From Alligator mississippiensis (Eukaryota; Chordata; Crocodylia; Alligatoridae): a DNA stretch of 64,000 nucleotides. The DNA is taken from NCBI RefSeq assembly GCF_030867095.1, contig NC_081824.1, forward strand, positions 345,148,203 to 345,212,202. Reading direction: 5' to 3'. Below the pieces are notes generated by a model. That model searched no databases. It was not told the origin of the DNA and saw only the letters and a program-made list of their open reading frames with translations. The stretch's first letter is position 1. Each line of letters starts with the position of its first letter. Below, one piece after another: positions 20,037 through 33,800 of the stretch. The translations under genes were made by a program, and so were the position numbers.

Positions 20037-23000
20037 TTTATTTTATTTTTATTTTTTATTTTTGGTGGGGTACTTTTTGACTGCTGCCTTAAGCTGTTCA
20101 TTCAGTGAACAGGCTCTCAGTGTTTCATGGGCTTTGTCTTCTGCTGTGGTTAACTTTTTCCTTTTATGGCATGACAGGTAGGGCTTTTTAGACATTTTAT
20201 TCTTTATAATCAAACTGATTGTTCAAGTGACTGGCCACAGGATTGCTGAACAGTAAACAGCAACAACCAGGCAAATATTTTGCTCAACAGATCTTTCTTT
20301 TGGCATCAGCCCTGACTGCTGTAAGTTCTTCAGACCTGATCAACCTTTCTGCTGAAGGCTCTCCTTTGAACAGCAGAAACTGTTTGAGAATTAAGCTGGT
20401 AGACACATACCATGTGCGTCTTTCTCTTTCTTTTTCTCTCTCTCTCATGCACATTTATATACACACACAGACACACACACACATACTCTCTTAAAAATCA
20501 AGAAAGCCTTACATTTGCTGGCAGAAGAGTACTTAAAAATATTTTTTTTAATTGTTTGACTTTTGGATAGCACTGAAGGTTGAGGATGAGGGATGCATTC
20601 GTTTTGTATCTATATTGCAATCAGCCAGAAGAGCGATTTGCTTCTTTGTATTATGAAGATCTAAGGGGACTCAGAAGACCAATGTGCTCATAGGGTGCAA
20701 TGACACAATGGCCCTGTAGCATAGTATACCGGAACACATCGATCCAGTGTCATCCTGCATGGTTTAATTCTTGCAGCACTGTGTGGTAAAAATGGATTTA
20801 GTCCTTGGAAATTGATTCTGTTCTTGTTGGTGAAAATGTTGCGATACTATAGGGATTCCCAGGTTAAGGATACATGCTGTTGGAAGTTCTGATGGTTTTG
20901 GAGGGAAACTCCTTCGCTGGAGATGCTGGACGGCAGCTTCCTCCTCCACAGAAGAGCCGCGGTGGCAAATCTACAAGTTTAAAATCAGTATTACAAAACC
21001 ACTACATACAAAATGTTGAACTCTTTTAAACAGTGCTTTTGTAAGCAAAGGAAAAAAAAAAAAGGCTCCTAGATTTAGTTTTAAGCTTTAAGTAATAATT
21101 TTCTGTATCTTTTAAGTCAAAGTAACCCTAACTGTATGACTGCAGTGTTTTATTTTTTATCTTATGCACATGTTATGTTGGAGAAAATGTTTACAAAAAT
21201 GGTTTTGTTACACTAATGTGCATCACATATTTATGGTTTATTTGAAAGTGATTTTTGTGGATTTTTTTTTTAGTTTTTCATAGTAGTAGTAGTATACTTT
21301 TTTGTGATTTATAACCCCAAACTCTGCTGATTATAAAGATGCTAAACAATAATACAGTGACAAACTGCATTAAAATTACTAATCGTAGAGCTGCAAAGCA
21401 GACTGGTGACAAGTAAACACTCAGCCTTTTTTTTGCAGTGCTATCTAACTTGTCTTCTGTGTATTATGGAAATTACTGTTTTTCCCCATTTTTCCTTAAA
21501 TAAAGTCAAAATGACACCTATTATATGTGGAAAGCATTTTGAATATTTTCTGATTGTGGAGAGTCAAGGTTTGCACACAAGGTTAGAGAAAAAGCAAGGT
21601 TACCAAACATCGTTTTTGAGAATTCAACAGTATTTGGTGAAAAGGGTGTGTTTTTGCTCTCTCTCTATATAACCCCCAACTCTTGGAGCCAGCTGACTTC
21701 ATGAGAATCTCTGCTTTCATTTAAAAATAAAGCAGTGAAAAGCTTGAAAATGCAAATCAATCAGACTCAAGTGGCACAGATACCATTAAGATGCATAAAA
21801 GAGAATCCAGTTCTTGAACAAATGGGATTAGTATTATGGAAGTGTGGTCAACTAGAGCCATGTAAACGGCAGAGGTCCACTGAAGTAAGGGCCTGTCAAG
21901 TTTCAGTGAAGGAGGTAGTTTCTGAAGTGGACAAAAAGCTGGTGCTTTGCCCTTGTCCTTGGCTGTGCCTGCTTGGCGTACGTCTTCTGTAGTGAAGTTG
22001 AGCATCTGCCATTTTCTTTTCTAGTGAGTTGAATTCTTGTTGGGGCTGCTGAAACGTGACCTATATGTTCACACAGTAGGAAGACATGCAATTCTTCCTC
22101 TCCCTGTAATCAATTGAAGCAAGTGATATGTTGTAAGTTATATGTTTTGTGCTGGTTTTACTCTATACTGGACCAAAGGGCATTTGTTGTTCTTCATGCC
22201 AGCTGATTCCTGTTTCTGATTTTTAGAATCTCCAAAATACTGAAGTCAAAGAATATTAATTTCTAACTCAGCCTTCCTGAGAATTGTAGGTCTTCCTCAA
22301 GGAAACTGCCAAGCAGGCAAAGCAAAAAACTAATGTAATTCCTTTGAGTGTTTTGTTGACTCTTAATTGCATTAAAACAACTTCTGCTAATGTGAGGCCA
22401 AACACACGTTAGCATTCCTTATAGGCAAAAATCTTGTCTTTTAACCACAGTTTTAATGAGTTACACAAAGAGTCTGCCACAATATTTATCTTACTGACCA
22501 AAATATGATGCCTTTAGGTTGGGTATTAGTAAAGAATGAAAAATGTGGGCAACAGTTGCATTCTACAGAGAGAGAGGAAAAAATACAAAAGTGCAAAAAG
22601 ACAACCACAGGAAGATGTCACCTGCCTCTTAAGTTAAGAACCAAATGTCAACTTCCTAGATAACCTGTGTATAAACACACAACAAGAAAATCATGCCCAC
22701 AGAAAATTCTTGGGAGGGCGAGGGGATTACTGGAGGTGAACAGAGGAAATCCTGGGGAAGATCAGTATATTTAGATACCAAAACAATACTTGAAAAAATT
22801 AAGTTGTGCAAGCTCTAAATAATCCAAGCCCAAAATACATGGTATAAATGTAAAAGTAAAGAATACTTTGTAAATGTTAGATTGGACTTCAAAGCTGTGA
22901 AAATATAACATAAAAACCCCAAAGAGAGGCAGTCCTTGTAGGATGGTAGGTTTGCTGAGGAATTAAGGTTTTATCGGAACTGAGAAGGGGGAAAAGCCTC

Positions 23001-25600
23001 AGCTTTTTAAGCAGTCCTTTGTGCAGAGAGAGTCTGTTAGTTTGCAGTGTCTTTGGTGAATTGCTTTTTAATAATTTGTCCTGGGTGTCTAGTGTCTAAG
23101 GTGATGACTGATGATTGGAATGGCAATAAAGATGGCAGAAAAAATACTGCCAATACAGATGAAAGCAAAAGGTCTATGACAGGTTGAAAACTCATTTCAG
23201 GAAGCAGTGTAAATTCCAGTGCAATAATAACATTGCAAAAATCATGGTATCCTGTTAATAACAATGCATTTCCATTTCTTGCATTTGTGTTTAGCACAAT
23301 AGCAACTCACTTCACTGCTGACTTTAGTGCTGGGCTCTCTGTTACTGTGAATAAGTCCGCTGCCAGTGCAAAACCTCGAGATCTCTTGATAAGCTGGCAT
23401 GAGTGCCTTTGCATTACCACAGCTTTCATGCAAGGTGAAGGAGAAACCCATTTTATGCCTGAATTGATCATACAGTACTAGATTTGCAGCATGTCATAGA
23501 TGCTTGCCATTATGGATCTGTTCTACGCGCTGGTAATTTTTTGTTTTTGTGATACTTATTTTTTTCTTGCTGATCCCAAAAATTAAATACATATTTAGCA
23601 ATTTGAGAAGAAAACCCTATTGACTGAATGTGAGTTCCACACAGTTGGGATAGTCGATCTAAAGGAAGAATGGGAATGGATCCCAAGGCACACCTCTCTG
23701 TGGTTAAGATTCAGCATCTGGATGTTGATGCTGCTATCAAACCATGGTTGTATCTAGCAGATACTCCCTTGCTGCTGGAAACAACCGTCTTGATAAGAAT
23801 CAAAATATGTTCAAATACTTTAAAAGTATTAATGCAGCATGGCACTGCCAAGGTGGATTATAATGGAGTGTGTCAATATTACTGTGAATGAAAGATAAAT
23901 GGCATTGCTGTAGAGTTTACATGCTGAGGAATTAGGGTAGGATTGAAGGCGAGTTAAGTCCCTATGTGGGCCTGTCACCAGCAATTGCAAACAATGTTGC
24001 TATGTAGCAATTGCCTTTGTGGCATGATGTCTGTGTAATACCTCCCTAGGAAGGTTCCTGTTAAAATATATACATATTTACATTGCCCTTGTTTCCTTGT
24101 TTCTTGCACTCTAATTTATCCCAGCCGCACTTTAAATTTGAAAAGTGGGGGAAGAGGATAGATATTCTGTTGGTTAGAGAGAGCAAAACTCTTGCTTTAA
24201 TGAAAATGTGCCATTCCAGTAAGAAACTCCAGCTAAATGGCAGGGGGTTTCCTGTGTTAGACTAAAACAGGAAATTGGGTTTAACATTTCATACCAAAGC
24301 TATTTTGGTTCTTCAGGGTAAATAATATGCGACATGGGAAAGCTAATCTAATTTGTTCCAACTGTGCTTTATACCACTCACACTTCACTTACACTCTGCG
24401 TGATACGTTACTGCACAAACTCATGCTTGTCATTCAACTTAATTTGTCAGTTAAAAGGAATTTCCACACCACCAGCTTAATTTTAACGTTGTATTTGTAC
24501 CTATTAAATCAGCTTTGCCCACACTATGTTACCCATGTTGAACTCTTTTTCCTTGCTCTGAAACAAGCCTGATAAAACAAGGGGATTTAATAATATCTTG
24601 TACTTCAAGCTCTTTTTCTCAAAGTACTTATGAAGGGCTCTCCTGAGGATCCTGGAAAGTATGGTTAGTAAGACTTCCGTTTTGCAACTAGAAGAAGTTG
24701 AAGCATAGGAAAGACTGAATGATTTGCTCAGGTTTTCATGAGGTCTGAGCGCAGTCAGTAACTGAACACAACCCAGATGCAGTCTGTATGTTAACTACTG
24801 AAACAAACTATCTCTTTGCAGTGAGTATTATCCAATCCTAGTAAGGGGTGCAGAAGTTCTTTCAGCAAGAGACTTCTGCTTTTCACTTGCAAGAAATTAA
24901 TTCTTAGCATGTGAGCTAAGACATAATTAGCAAAATTAGATCAAGCCAGAAAATTATTTACTGGGGGCAGGGAATGATTGTTTTTATATGGTGAAGCTGT
25001 TGTCATGTGAGAGTGCATGGGACAGGCCTTTGTAATGGCCAGATTCTCACGGGATGAAAAGTCTTTGAAGAATAAGGTTCATGCAGCGGCGATTCGCAAG
25101 AACTTCGCGGCTAGTAATCTCTGTAGATGTCATCTGCATTGAGCATATTTGAGGCCCTCCACCCCTAGTGTGACAAGTGTACACAAGCTATCCTCTGAGT
25201 GACTGAGCAGGCATCATCCATTTGCACCCCATGGTGCTGGACTGTTCATGCAACAACCCCGCAGGGCTGACTGAGCATTGTATATCCCAGTCCAGGGCGC
25301 AGAAAGACTTTCTCTGAAATGGCTTTTCCTTTACTGCTTCAGAGTAAGGTAGGATCAGGTATTGGATCTGAGAGCAAGGAGCCTGTCTTCTGTGCTTTCA
25401 GTGACCTCTCTGCTGGCAGCACGGCAGTGTAGAAGAGGAAATCATTGCTGAGGTGGAGGAAGTAGATTGGGGTGGAGACTGGGTTGTGGAGGTGGGAGAG
25501 GGGTGGCTGAGGAGCCAAGGTAGGGGCAGCTTGGGACTGGTTTGGTTAAGCAGGAAGTCTGGGATCTGGGGGGACAGGAAGGGAGTGTGGGTAGGACTGG
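20037..25600. other. Intergenic sequence, AT-rich, no recognised gene
   Basis: An ATTTT-rich stretch at 20037-20065 is followed by a TC/CA microsatellite (20420-20483). No exon-like open frame with splice borders or known domain is seen. A longer MAP4K4 3' UTR could extend to about 21.75 kb. The rest appears unique. Confidence 0.6.
21499..21504 (+). promoter_or_regulatory. Candidate distal poly(A) signal AATAAA
   Basis: AATAAA at 21499 and another at 21726 could end a longer MAP4K4 3' UTR. There is no other gene nearby on this strand to claim them. Confidence 0.3.
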
Positions 25601-25606
25601 TTAGAC

Positions 25607-25811
25607 CAGGGGTCAGCAACATTTTTCTAGTGATGGGCAGAATTACCCAGCTTACGTTGAATGCAGGCCAGCGCTAGGACCTGGCCACCCTGCTGCTGCT
25701 GCTTCTAGCTGCAGCATAGGCAACTACCCCCACAAGCCCCTTTGTCTTCAGACTGCATCTGGCCTGCAGAGCCATTGGATCCAGCCTGTGGGCTATAAGC
25801 TGCTTACCCCA
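25607..25811 (+). mobile_element. hAT-like non-autonomous repeat (CAGGGGTCAGCAAC end)
   Basis: The left end CAGGGGTCAGCAACATTTTT is a classic hAT terminus. The right end read in reverse (GGGGTAAGCAGCTTATAGCC) is a diverged mirror of it. The interior has the usual ggatccagcctgtgggc block of such elements. No clear target duplication was found, so the borders are approximate. Confidence 0.5.
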
Positions 25812-26689
25812 CATATTCTGGGATGGAAATGAGTGAGGAGTTGGCAAGATCACATGAGCTGTGTGGGAAGAGAGGAGGCTGGGATTTGGCTACACAAGGA
25901 GTCTAGTATGAGGAAGCAGGGGGAATCAGGAGTTATGTGGGAAGGGAAACTTCTGAAGATCAGCTGGAGTTTAAGGAGGGAATTGGAACTGGCCTTTAGT
26001 GTGTGACTTGCTCAACGTTGTTGAGGAACTCGGTCCAAGGCAAGGAAAGAATCCATTTCTCAGGGTAGGTCCCCATAAAACCAGACCTTTCCCTTCCTAC
26101 AAGTCCCAGGTTCATGTTCTGTGTACCTTCCAATTTTTTGCAACAAAAGCTGCTGCAGAGAACAGCTTTGTTCATTACCCAAACTCTCGCTCTTCAATTA
26201 AGAGCTTAACTGAAACAAAAATATGCATAAAAAGTCATTGTGAGGAGTTGCATGATCCTCATGTGTCGTCATCTAGGTTGGCGAGATCTTTGGATCCCTT
26301 TCACAGGCCTCTACTACCTGAGTTATAAATGGCAGCAGTAGTTGGCTATTACCTTCTGTGTGGAGCTGCCATCAGAGGGGGACAGAGATATATGCTGTAT
26401 CGGAAAGATGCACATCTGTTTACAAGACAGCAGAAGAGCACTAAGATTCGAGAGTAATGGGCTCTATTCTGGGCAGAGCCTTAAATGTGGAGTCACGTAG
26501 GTGGTGTGGTCACTGAAGGTGCAATCTGGCTGGCTCCTGGATCAGAAGCCATAGGACCATGTTAGTGCACCACTTCACACAGACCAGTAAGCTCTGCTGA
26601 CACAACCGTGGCTGTGCTGCTTCTGGGTCTGGGCTCAGCATGTACAGTGCATCAGCCCAGAACTGCCTTGCATCCTATAAGCTTGGAGT
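25812..26689. other. Intergenic sequence, nothing recognised
   Basis: No repeat end, promoter or exon was recognised here. The open frame at 25999-26328 has no domain or codon pattern that I recognise. Confidence 0.5.
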
Positions 26690-26815
26690 GTTGTAACTGT
26701 GTCAGTCCTGGAAATATGTGAAAAACAATGTTTTTGTGTGACATCTCTTATTAAATCAACTGTATACTTGGGGGAAAATGTTAGACAAGCTTTTGGGCAC
26801 AGAGGAGAAAGCTGA
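26690..26815 (+). mobile_element. Penelope-like repeat fragment
   Basis: The order is ggagtgttgtaactgtgtcagtcc, then tcttattaaatcaactgta, then gttagacaagcttttgggca. This corresponds to the family arms 'tgttgtagccgtgtcggtcc', 'cttttattggaccaact' and 'agacaagctttcgggc'. The hammerhead-like centre is missing here. Confidence 0.5.
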
Positions 26816-27715
26816 GCAGCTAGAGGACAAGAGAAGCATCTCCCTACTCTGTTTCAGTGGCTGAGGAGGGGCTCCTAACTCTAGGGAAAATGTTCTCAGC
26901 CTTTGTAACCCAAAAGCGGAGCATGCTTAATTGCTCTGAAGGAAACCCATTTGGTACAGAGAAATTTGAGAGGGATTGGAGCATGCTCAGGGTGGACCAC
27001 CTGTGACTTCTTTGTAAGCAGAGGCTTGTCATTTGGCTGACCAAGGGTAGCTCTTTCAAAAATGTAAATGAGGAATAACTTCATTGAAAGCAGAAATCAT
27101 TACCTTTTTCCTTAATACAGAAGCTGTATGGCTTGCGTCTTTGAGAGAAGAATCTAAATAGGCTATGTGATAACGTGTAGCTGTCTCAGCCCTGGAAAGA
27201 AATCTCCAGCTAATGAGTGCTGAGTTTCCAAAAGACAATGCAGCGATAATGAAGGGAGAGGAGAGGGACTCCATCTCCTTGGGGGGGGGGCACAATACTC
27301 TCCCATGGGCTGCTTCATCCACTGCTGAAGAAACATTTTTCTCTCATTGAAGCTGAGAGCTGAACTTTGTGGAACAGCAGCTCCCAATCTCTCTCTCTGG
27401 TGGCTTCTTTTTTCATCTCCTTGCTTCTCTTACCTGTCTACCCTTCTCTCTTACTCATTAAAATGAACCTCTTAAATTCAAAGCTATTTTTCACCTATTT
27501 GGTCAAAAATATGCTTAGTGGTGCAACAAACTTAGGGTCTACCTACACTGGAGATTTTTCTATAGATGTCCCAACAGTTCAAGCTGAAGCACCCAGCAAA
27601 GTATTGTGTTAAACTGCGTTAGCATTTCTATACTACAGGTTTTATTCACTTGAAGGGCAAATCTTTAGTTTTATATCCAAGCAAATTTAGGCTAATTTGG
27701 AAATTCATACAAATC

Positions 27716-27820
27716 CTAGAATCATACAGAAGTAGGGCTGGAAGAGACTTGCATAGGTCATCTAGTCCAACCCCCTGCCTGAGACAGGATCTCATCCCTA
27801 TTCTAACCATTTTATACAAA
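27716..27820 (-). mobile_element. CR1 LINE, 3' end fragment (antisense)
   Basis: Read on the - strand: caggcagggggttggactag, atgacc, then cttccagccctac and tgtatgattcta at the end. This is the CR1 3' terminus, here pointing left. About 105 bp is recognisable. Confidence 0.8.
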
Positions 27821-30330
27821 CCCATAATCTAGCCTCTTAGTAAAACTAATTAATGTTGTAATAGCATTTTATTAGTGTTTTATTCTAGTAGCACTTTTCT
27901 TTACCAATAAAGGGCTTGAACAGGGTTAATCTCTTATCAAAATCAGTGATCTGTTTGCAAACTATCTAAATTTCATGTACACATCTTACTTTTGAGTGGA
28001 TTGTGGTAACTTGTGCCCTGACTAATGCAATTTGGTAACAGCATTTTTTACTCCTTACTCTAAACACAGTTTGGGGACTTATTTCTCAAACATGGCATAC
28101 AAAAAAGGCCAATGTGAGTTCCTTTTGGGTTTGAAATACTGTTAAGCAACCTATGTTGCAAGTTCTGATTAAACTACAAAGAAAATGACTCCCATGAGAA
28201 GGCTACAAACCATGCAGAGTATCCCATTTCCACAATGGCCTTTGTCTAACATCTGTCGGCAGGATGTGCTTTTGCAGTCCACGAGCAAAAAGTGTGTATT
28301 AATTTTGTGCAATAAAGAATTACAAGCTGTGAGTGGCTCTCGCTCAATTGCAAGTTTGGCCTGTGCACTAGACCAAATTCTTTCTGCCATCCCAGAAGCG
28401 TAATTAAAAAATAAAGAAGTAATTCTATGCAGACTGTACACAATCAAACACCAAATGAGAATGTAAATGGCTTGGATCAGGAAATTCACTTGCAGCATCT
28501 TGACCATTCTGTCTTCTGTTTTACCATGTTCTGAAAAAATCCATTAATACAGTTTGCAAACGACAGCATATCGATATGTTGGTCCATGACACTAATTGAG
28601 GTAAAGGCCACTTGGGACATTTTAAAATGAGTGAATTGAAGATTTGGGAGATTTCATTGTAGATGTTGAGGTAAGGGAGGGGAAGGATATAAGTAAGGAT
28701 GGAAGACAGAAGCTGGGATGACTTTGGTCCAGTCTTCACTTCAAAGTCTTGCACTTTGAGCACCTGTGCACACTCAAGGCCCCTCGGTGGTGGCAGAACT
28801 GCTTGCTGTGCAGGCAGGGTTATTCCACCTTAGCTAAGAAGAGTAAAGCTTCTGCCACCACCTGGACAACAGAGAAGGCCTGTGCCTTCAGCAGCTTGCT
28901 GCTTTCTATTCAGTGACTGGTGCCCTCCTAGAATACACTTTGCATTATGGCTACTCTGCTATAGTGGAGCTATCAAAAACATACAGGTGTGCACCCGTAA
29001 GAATGGCTCCTGTCTGCTACCAGAAGCTCTGACTGCAAGGTTTCTGAGGAAAGAGATTCTTTTCTTCTCTTTCCTTTTTTTTAACATTTAGCTTTTGATG
29101 GCATTTAATTGAATCTTGGCATTGGGATGTTAATTCAATGCAAATAAATTACATCCATACATGATGATGCCTGAGATTTTAATATCAAGCATTTACAATC
29201 TCTGCAGCGATTGTACCTTAGATATCTTGCATGGCTAAATTATTCTTACGTTCTGTCATATGTTTAACATATTCAATATGCTAGGTAACTGTGAAAATAA
29301 GAATGACTCATAATTTCAACTATGTAAGCTTATCTGCAATTCATGGGTGAGACCTGTCTTCTCCCTCTTGTCTGGTTTTAAACATGAGCATTTGACAAGT
29401 AAGTGGGGAAGTGGGTATGAGTTGCAAGACATGGAGAGCATTTATGAGAGAAATGAGGAGGAGGAAAAAGCCATCTGCTTATTTCTTCTTTTTCAGTCAT
29501 GCCTTCAGTTTTTGGAAGGAGCTATGTGCAAAGCCCTGTCACTCTGATGTGTAGGAAGCAATTTGAGGTGTCTACAGTGGTCTTTGTGAGGATTTTAGTT
29601 GAAAAACAGGACTTCACTACACACAGGCACCATGACCATGTCTGGTGAGGTGATGCAGAGCATTACAGGTGCATCAAATCTGAACGAGTTCTAACTATTC
29701 TTGCTGTGGTAGTTCAAGCGAGCTGTTGATCTGCTATTTGGCAGGAGGTCATGTCATGTCACACCACAGCATGTTTGAAAAGCATGCTTAACCCTTTGCT
29801 GTTAAGGAGAAAGTTTGAACCTTAGAGTCAAATTGGTTGTACTGTTCCGTGACTTGAATTACAATCCTTAGTTCATTTTGGGCAGGGGTCTTTGAACTAA
29901 TATGCTCCAATTAAAACAGTTGGAAAGGATAATATTGCTGTGCTGAGCCTTTCTTCAGATGTGGTTACCAGCATGCTTGTTACTTCTTACATTTACATTT
30001 TCAAATGCATGTTTTTGGTATATTTTTAAAAATACTGCAAATTTCTATTTTAATAACTTTGTACAATGACACTCTTTTTAGTTCTGATATTGTTTCTTTG
30101 GAAGATAATTATAGCTACTTAACTCTAGCTAACTTCTGTGCTTTTCTTTTTGCTATACAGTAGCTTAAAAATAATTTACATGTGTAGAGGTATGACATCA
30201 ATGCTTTAAATAACCCTCTGCTTGGTACTTAGATGTACGCTCACAAAAATAGCTTGTGTGAGTTCTTTACATTGCAGAAGGGACGGGCTTGAACTGCAAC
30301 TTGGGTCTTGGTTCTGGAAGTCCCAAAATA
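27821..30330. other. Intergenic sequence, AT-rich, nothing recognised
   Basis: No gene, transposon end or RNA gene was recognised. Open frames in it are short and without known motifs. Confidence 0.5.
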
Positions 30331-30331
30331 A

Positions 30332-30890
30332 CCAGGGCTAAGTACAGACAGTCAAAACGCCCAAGGCTGAATTGATTCAATCTTTGCAGGTTAGTCTAAG
30401 CTGTGTAGATTGAACCAATAAGCAAGTGAACAGACATTCACTTTTGATTCCAGAAATGCAGCTGCACATTTCTGAGATCAAATGCATTGATTCCAGAATC
30501 AATGGGATCAATTGATTTCCTGGTACAGGCCAGAAGCTGGGGGGAGTCACTAGAGCATGCCTCTCTGCTTGGCTGGAGCAGACAGCTTAGGCCACGGCTA
30601 GCCCACCCATCCTGAGTGGCAGGGAAGGGGGTGTTTACAGGGGAGATGCAAAGCATTCTGGGATGCTGGGAGATTGTAAATTAACTTGAATTTGGAGGGA
30701 ATCTGGGACAGAAGTTCAATGAAACTATTTAACCTGAATCAGTTAAGTCTGATATTACATCCATCCAGGTTTATCTTAAACCAGTTTAGACCATTTTGAA
30801 AGCAGTTTAAGTGCACTGAACTTCTGTTGTGTTCCAGATTTGAACCAGTTTCCAAGCACTTCTACCAGTTTGTGTAATTTCTGTCCCTAG
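30332..30890. mobile_element. Possible hAT-like element, borders uncertain
   Basis: The left edge CAGGGCTAAGTACAGACAGT and the right edge read in reverse (TAGGGACAGAAATTACACAA) share the hAT-type start and an ACAG/ACA pattern. The interior has aaaccagtttagaccatttt-type segments seen in reptile repeats. No target duplication was found. Within it, 30484-30503 is a 20-bp palindrome, CATTGATTC-CA-GAATCAATG. Confidence 0.35.
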
Positions 30891-33800
30891 CCAAGATGCT
30901 CAGTTCCCAGGTTTTCCTTTGGCTGGAGACAGTACCAAACACCATAATTTGGAGCTAAGCTTAGATTCTGATGCTGTCTTGATTTTGGGGTTGCTCAGGA
31001 TCGCAGTTTGGGCTCATGTAGAATAAATTTCTGTATAATTACATAATTGATGCAGTAAAACTTTTGTGACTGTAGTAGTGTTAAAGTGATGTTGTATTAA
31101 GTCACATGTTGTGCTGATGCTGTGAGACTTGAATAAAATAACAGACCCAAATTTAGTAAGTGATTTTGATCAATTGCAATAAGCTGTTTTGTCAGCTGGA
31201 ATTTTTTTAATTTGGGAACATTTTTCAGGCACAGTGAAAGAAAGTTTGGCATCAGTGAAGTGAACAGCGTGTGATGCAGGAGGTAAGGGAGAGGAGGGAA
31301 CAAGCATCTAAAAATGGAGCTAGCCAAATAGCAGTGTTTTGCACCAACAGATGGGTACCAGCTGCTATTGTCTTGCCAAGACACAAAGATATACTGTCTG
31401 AATGGGGTGAAAAGAATGTACTTTATCACAGTAGTGCTAACTCTGCATGGTGAATAAAAAAACTTTAAAAATACACAAAACCCTGGTTGGGTTATTTAAA
31501 TGAACACGGTCAATTTGCTCAAAAGTGTTCATTTGCCCAAAATGTGTGAGCTGACAAAATGAAACCAGGTAGAAAGTTATCTTTAGGTAGGGCTGCTGGA
31601 AAAAAACAAAACTTTAAAAAAGTACAGAGCAACACTAAATGAATATTTATTATGGCTCACAGATGGGAAAGGAAGCTATTATTTTTAGAGTTGATTGCAA
31701 AAATGATACATGAGCTTTTTTTGCTGAATTTTTAAGTTTTGGTTAAACTTTTTGAAATAAAACTAGCTCTGGATCTGTTCACACTTGGAAAAATCTGATT
31801 AGCTTTATTTATTCATTTGTGGAAGGAAGAGTCCTTTTAAAAATGGGGATGAAATTGAAGGCAGAAATATATTTAAAAGTGAACTGGACTTTGCAGTATG
31901 TCTGCTACTTTTTTCTCGCGTACAGCCTGGGTTGTGATGCCATTAGAAGAAGTCATATGTTCTTTTAATTGATTTCTATATGTATCATTATTAATAAAAC
32001 TCACTATTGCCACCTCACAATTTTTAAAAGTCTAACGATGTCTGAAAGCTCCAGCCCTTTGGGGCAAGTGATAATGTGAGAATACAAAAATAGAAAAATA
32101 AAATAAAAATATTTTAAATTGCAGAGATGTTCAGAATTGTGATATGAGTGCTCAAGACCCAAATGCAAATAGATAACTGGATTATACCATTTATATTAAA
32201 AATATTGTGCTTTGGAAGGTAGTCACAGTAGAGAGGGATTGACTCATGAGTTGATGGTTTTGATAAAAAGAACTAATAACCAGCTCAACGTTGTACATAG
32301 ATTAGACCTTCTAATATTGTGAACTGATCATACTAATTTCAGGTTTAGCTAATGATATTTCATAACATTGTTCTTTCCTATCATTTCTAAAACACCGCTG
32401 CCAGCTGTGACATGTATTTCTCAAGCTGGCACGTACATATAGCTATTCTGGTTGCTTTTGAATTTGGAACAACTGTTAAGCAAACCTTCCATGTTGCAAT
32501 ATGCACAGAGTCCTTCAGCAAAGTATTCTCATTTTTGTCACATCCTGAAATGCATTGGGTTTCCAGTAGATTAGCTATTTTCCTAATGTTTGCAAATGGA
32601 ATATTGTTTTTACACAATTTTAGAAGCACTATTGCAAGCACCAATGGTCTGGGTTGAATCTGCAGTAAACAACATTTTTCCATTAACATCAACTACTGTT
32701 TCTTATTGAATGTTAAAATGTTCCTTTACTTGTGATTCTTCAGAGGATTTGATGCATCCAGGGATAATCCATAAATCCATACAAACTCAGCAAATAGAGC
32801 TCTGGTATATTCTATAAATGCAGTTCCTGGTCATTTGTAGGCAAAGCAAGAATATGGATATAGAACTGTTTTATAATGGAGGAGCATAAATCATGTCTAA
32901 TGGAATAATAAATAATTTAAGCCATGTTTTAAGGTGCTGTACCTCATAAAATGCAAAGACAGTTGAGGGCATTTATCCCACAGCCCTCTATTTGTGACAG
33001 TGAATGTGAATGTGCAATTAACTCTGTACTATGGTACTGCCATTTGCTGATGGAAGCATGTCTAAAGAAAATTCTGATGACTTGCCTATTCTTTTCTGGC
33101 CACCCCATTCTTCTGTGTTGCTGATTTTACCTTCCATTGAGCTGATTCAACTTGCTGAAGAATCAAACAACTCAGTCCTCCCAAGCGCATTGGGCTCTAT
33201 TCTGCTCAAGAGAACCACAAATTCAGATTTGTAAGAGCCAGCAACGGGAAGTCCTTGGGAATGTGGTAATTCTTCTGAGACAGAACAGATCAAGTGCAAT
33301 CTGGGACAGCCCCGGGGGCAAATAGATTAATGATTGTTTACACAGGCACTGTCCAAATCAAGATAAGTCACGAGCACTCATTTCACAACTCTTTCTACTG
33401 AATGTGGAAATTAATTGGATGTTTTTTCGTCCTCTGGGTGCCTTGTCTTTCACCTAGAAAACTTGATAATGGGGCCTAAGTTCCAGCATGGTGAAAGTTT
33501 TGCACTAAATGAATTCTAGGAATGAATCTTAACAAATTGCCATAACCTAGTTTTAGGCTTGAGAATATTGAGCTCTCCTCTTTTTAGGGAGGGCATGACT
33601 GTACTTTCATAGTGCTACAACTTTTTGTGGAGGGTATGAAGTGTTCCATAAGAACTGTTGCTGAAGTGGTCCATATAAACCTCAGTATGGTTCCATGGTC
33701 ACATATGTGTTGCCTTTTATCTTTGCAACCAAATAGCATTGTGGTCTATTGGGGGATAACCACTCTCCTGGTGTGCTGCTTATTTTCATCACCACCTTGC

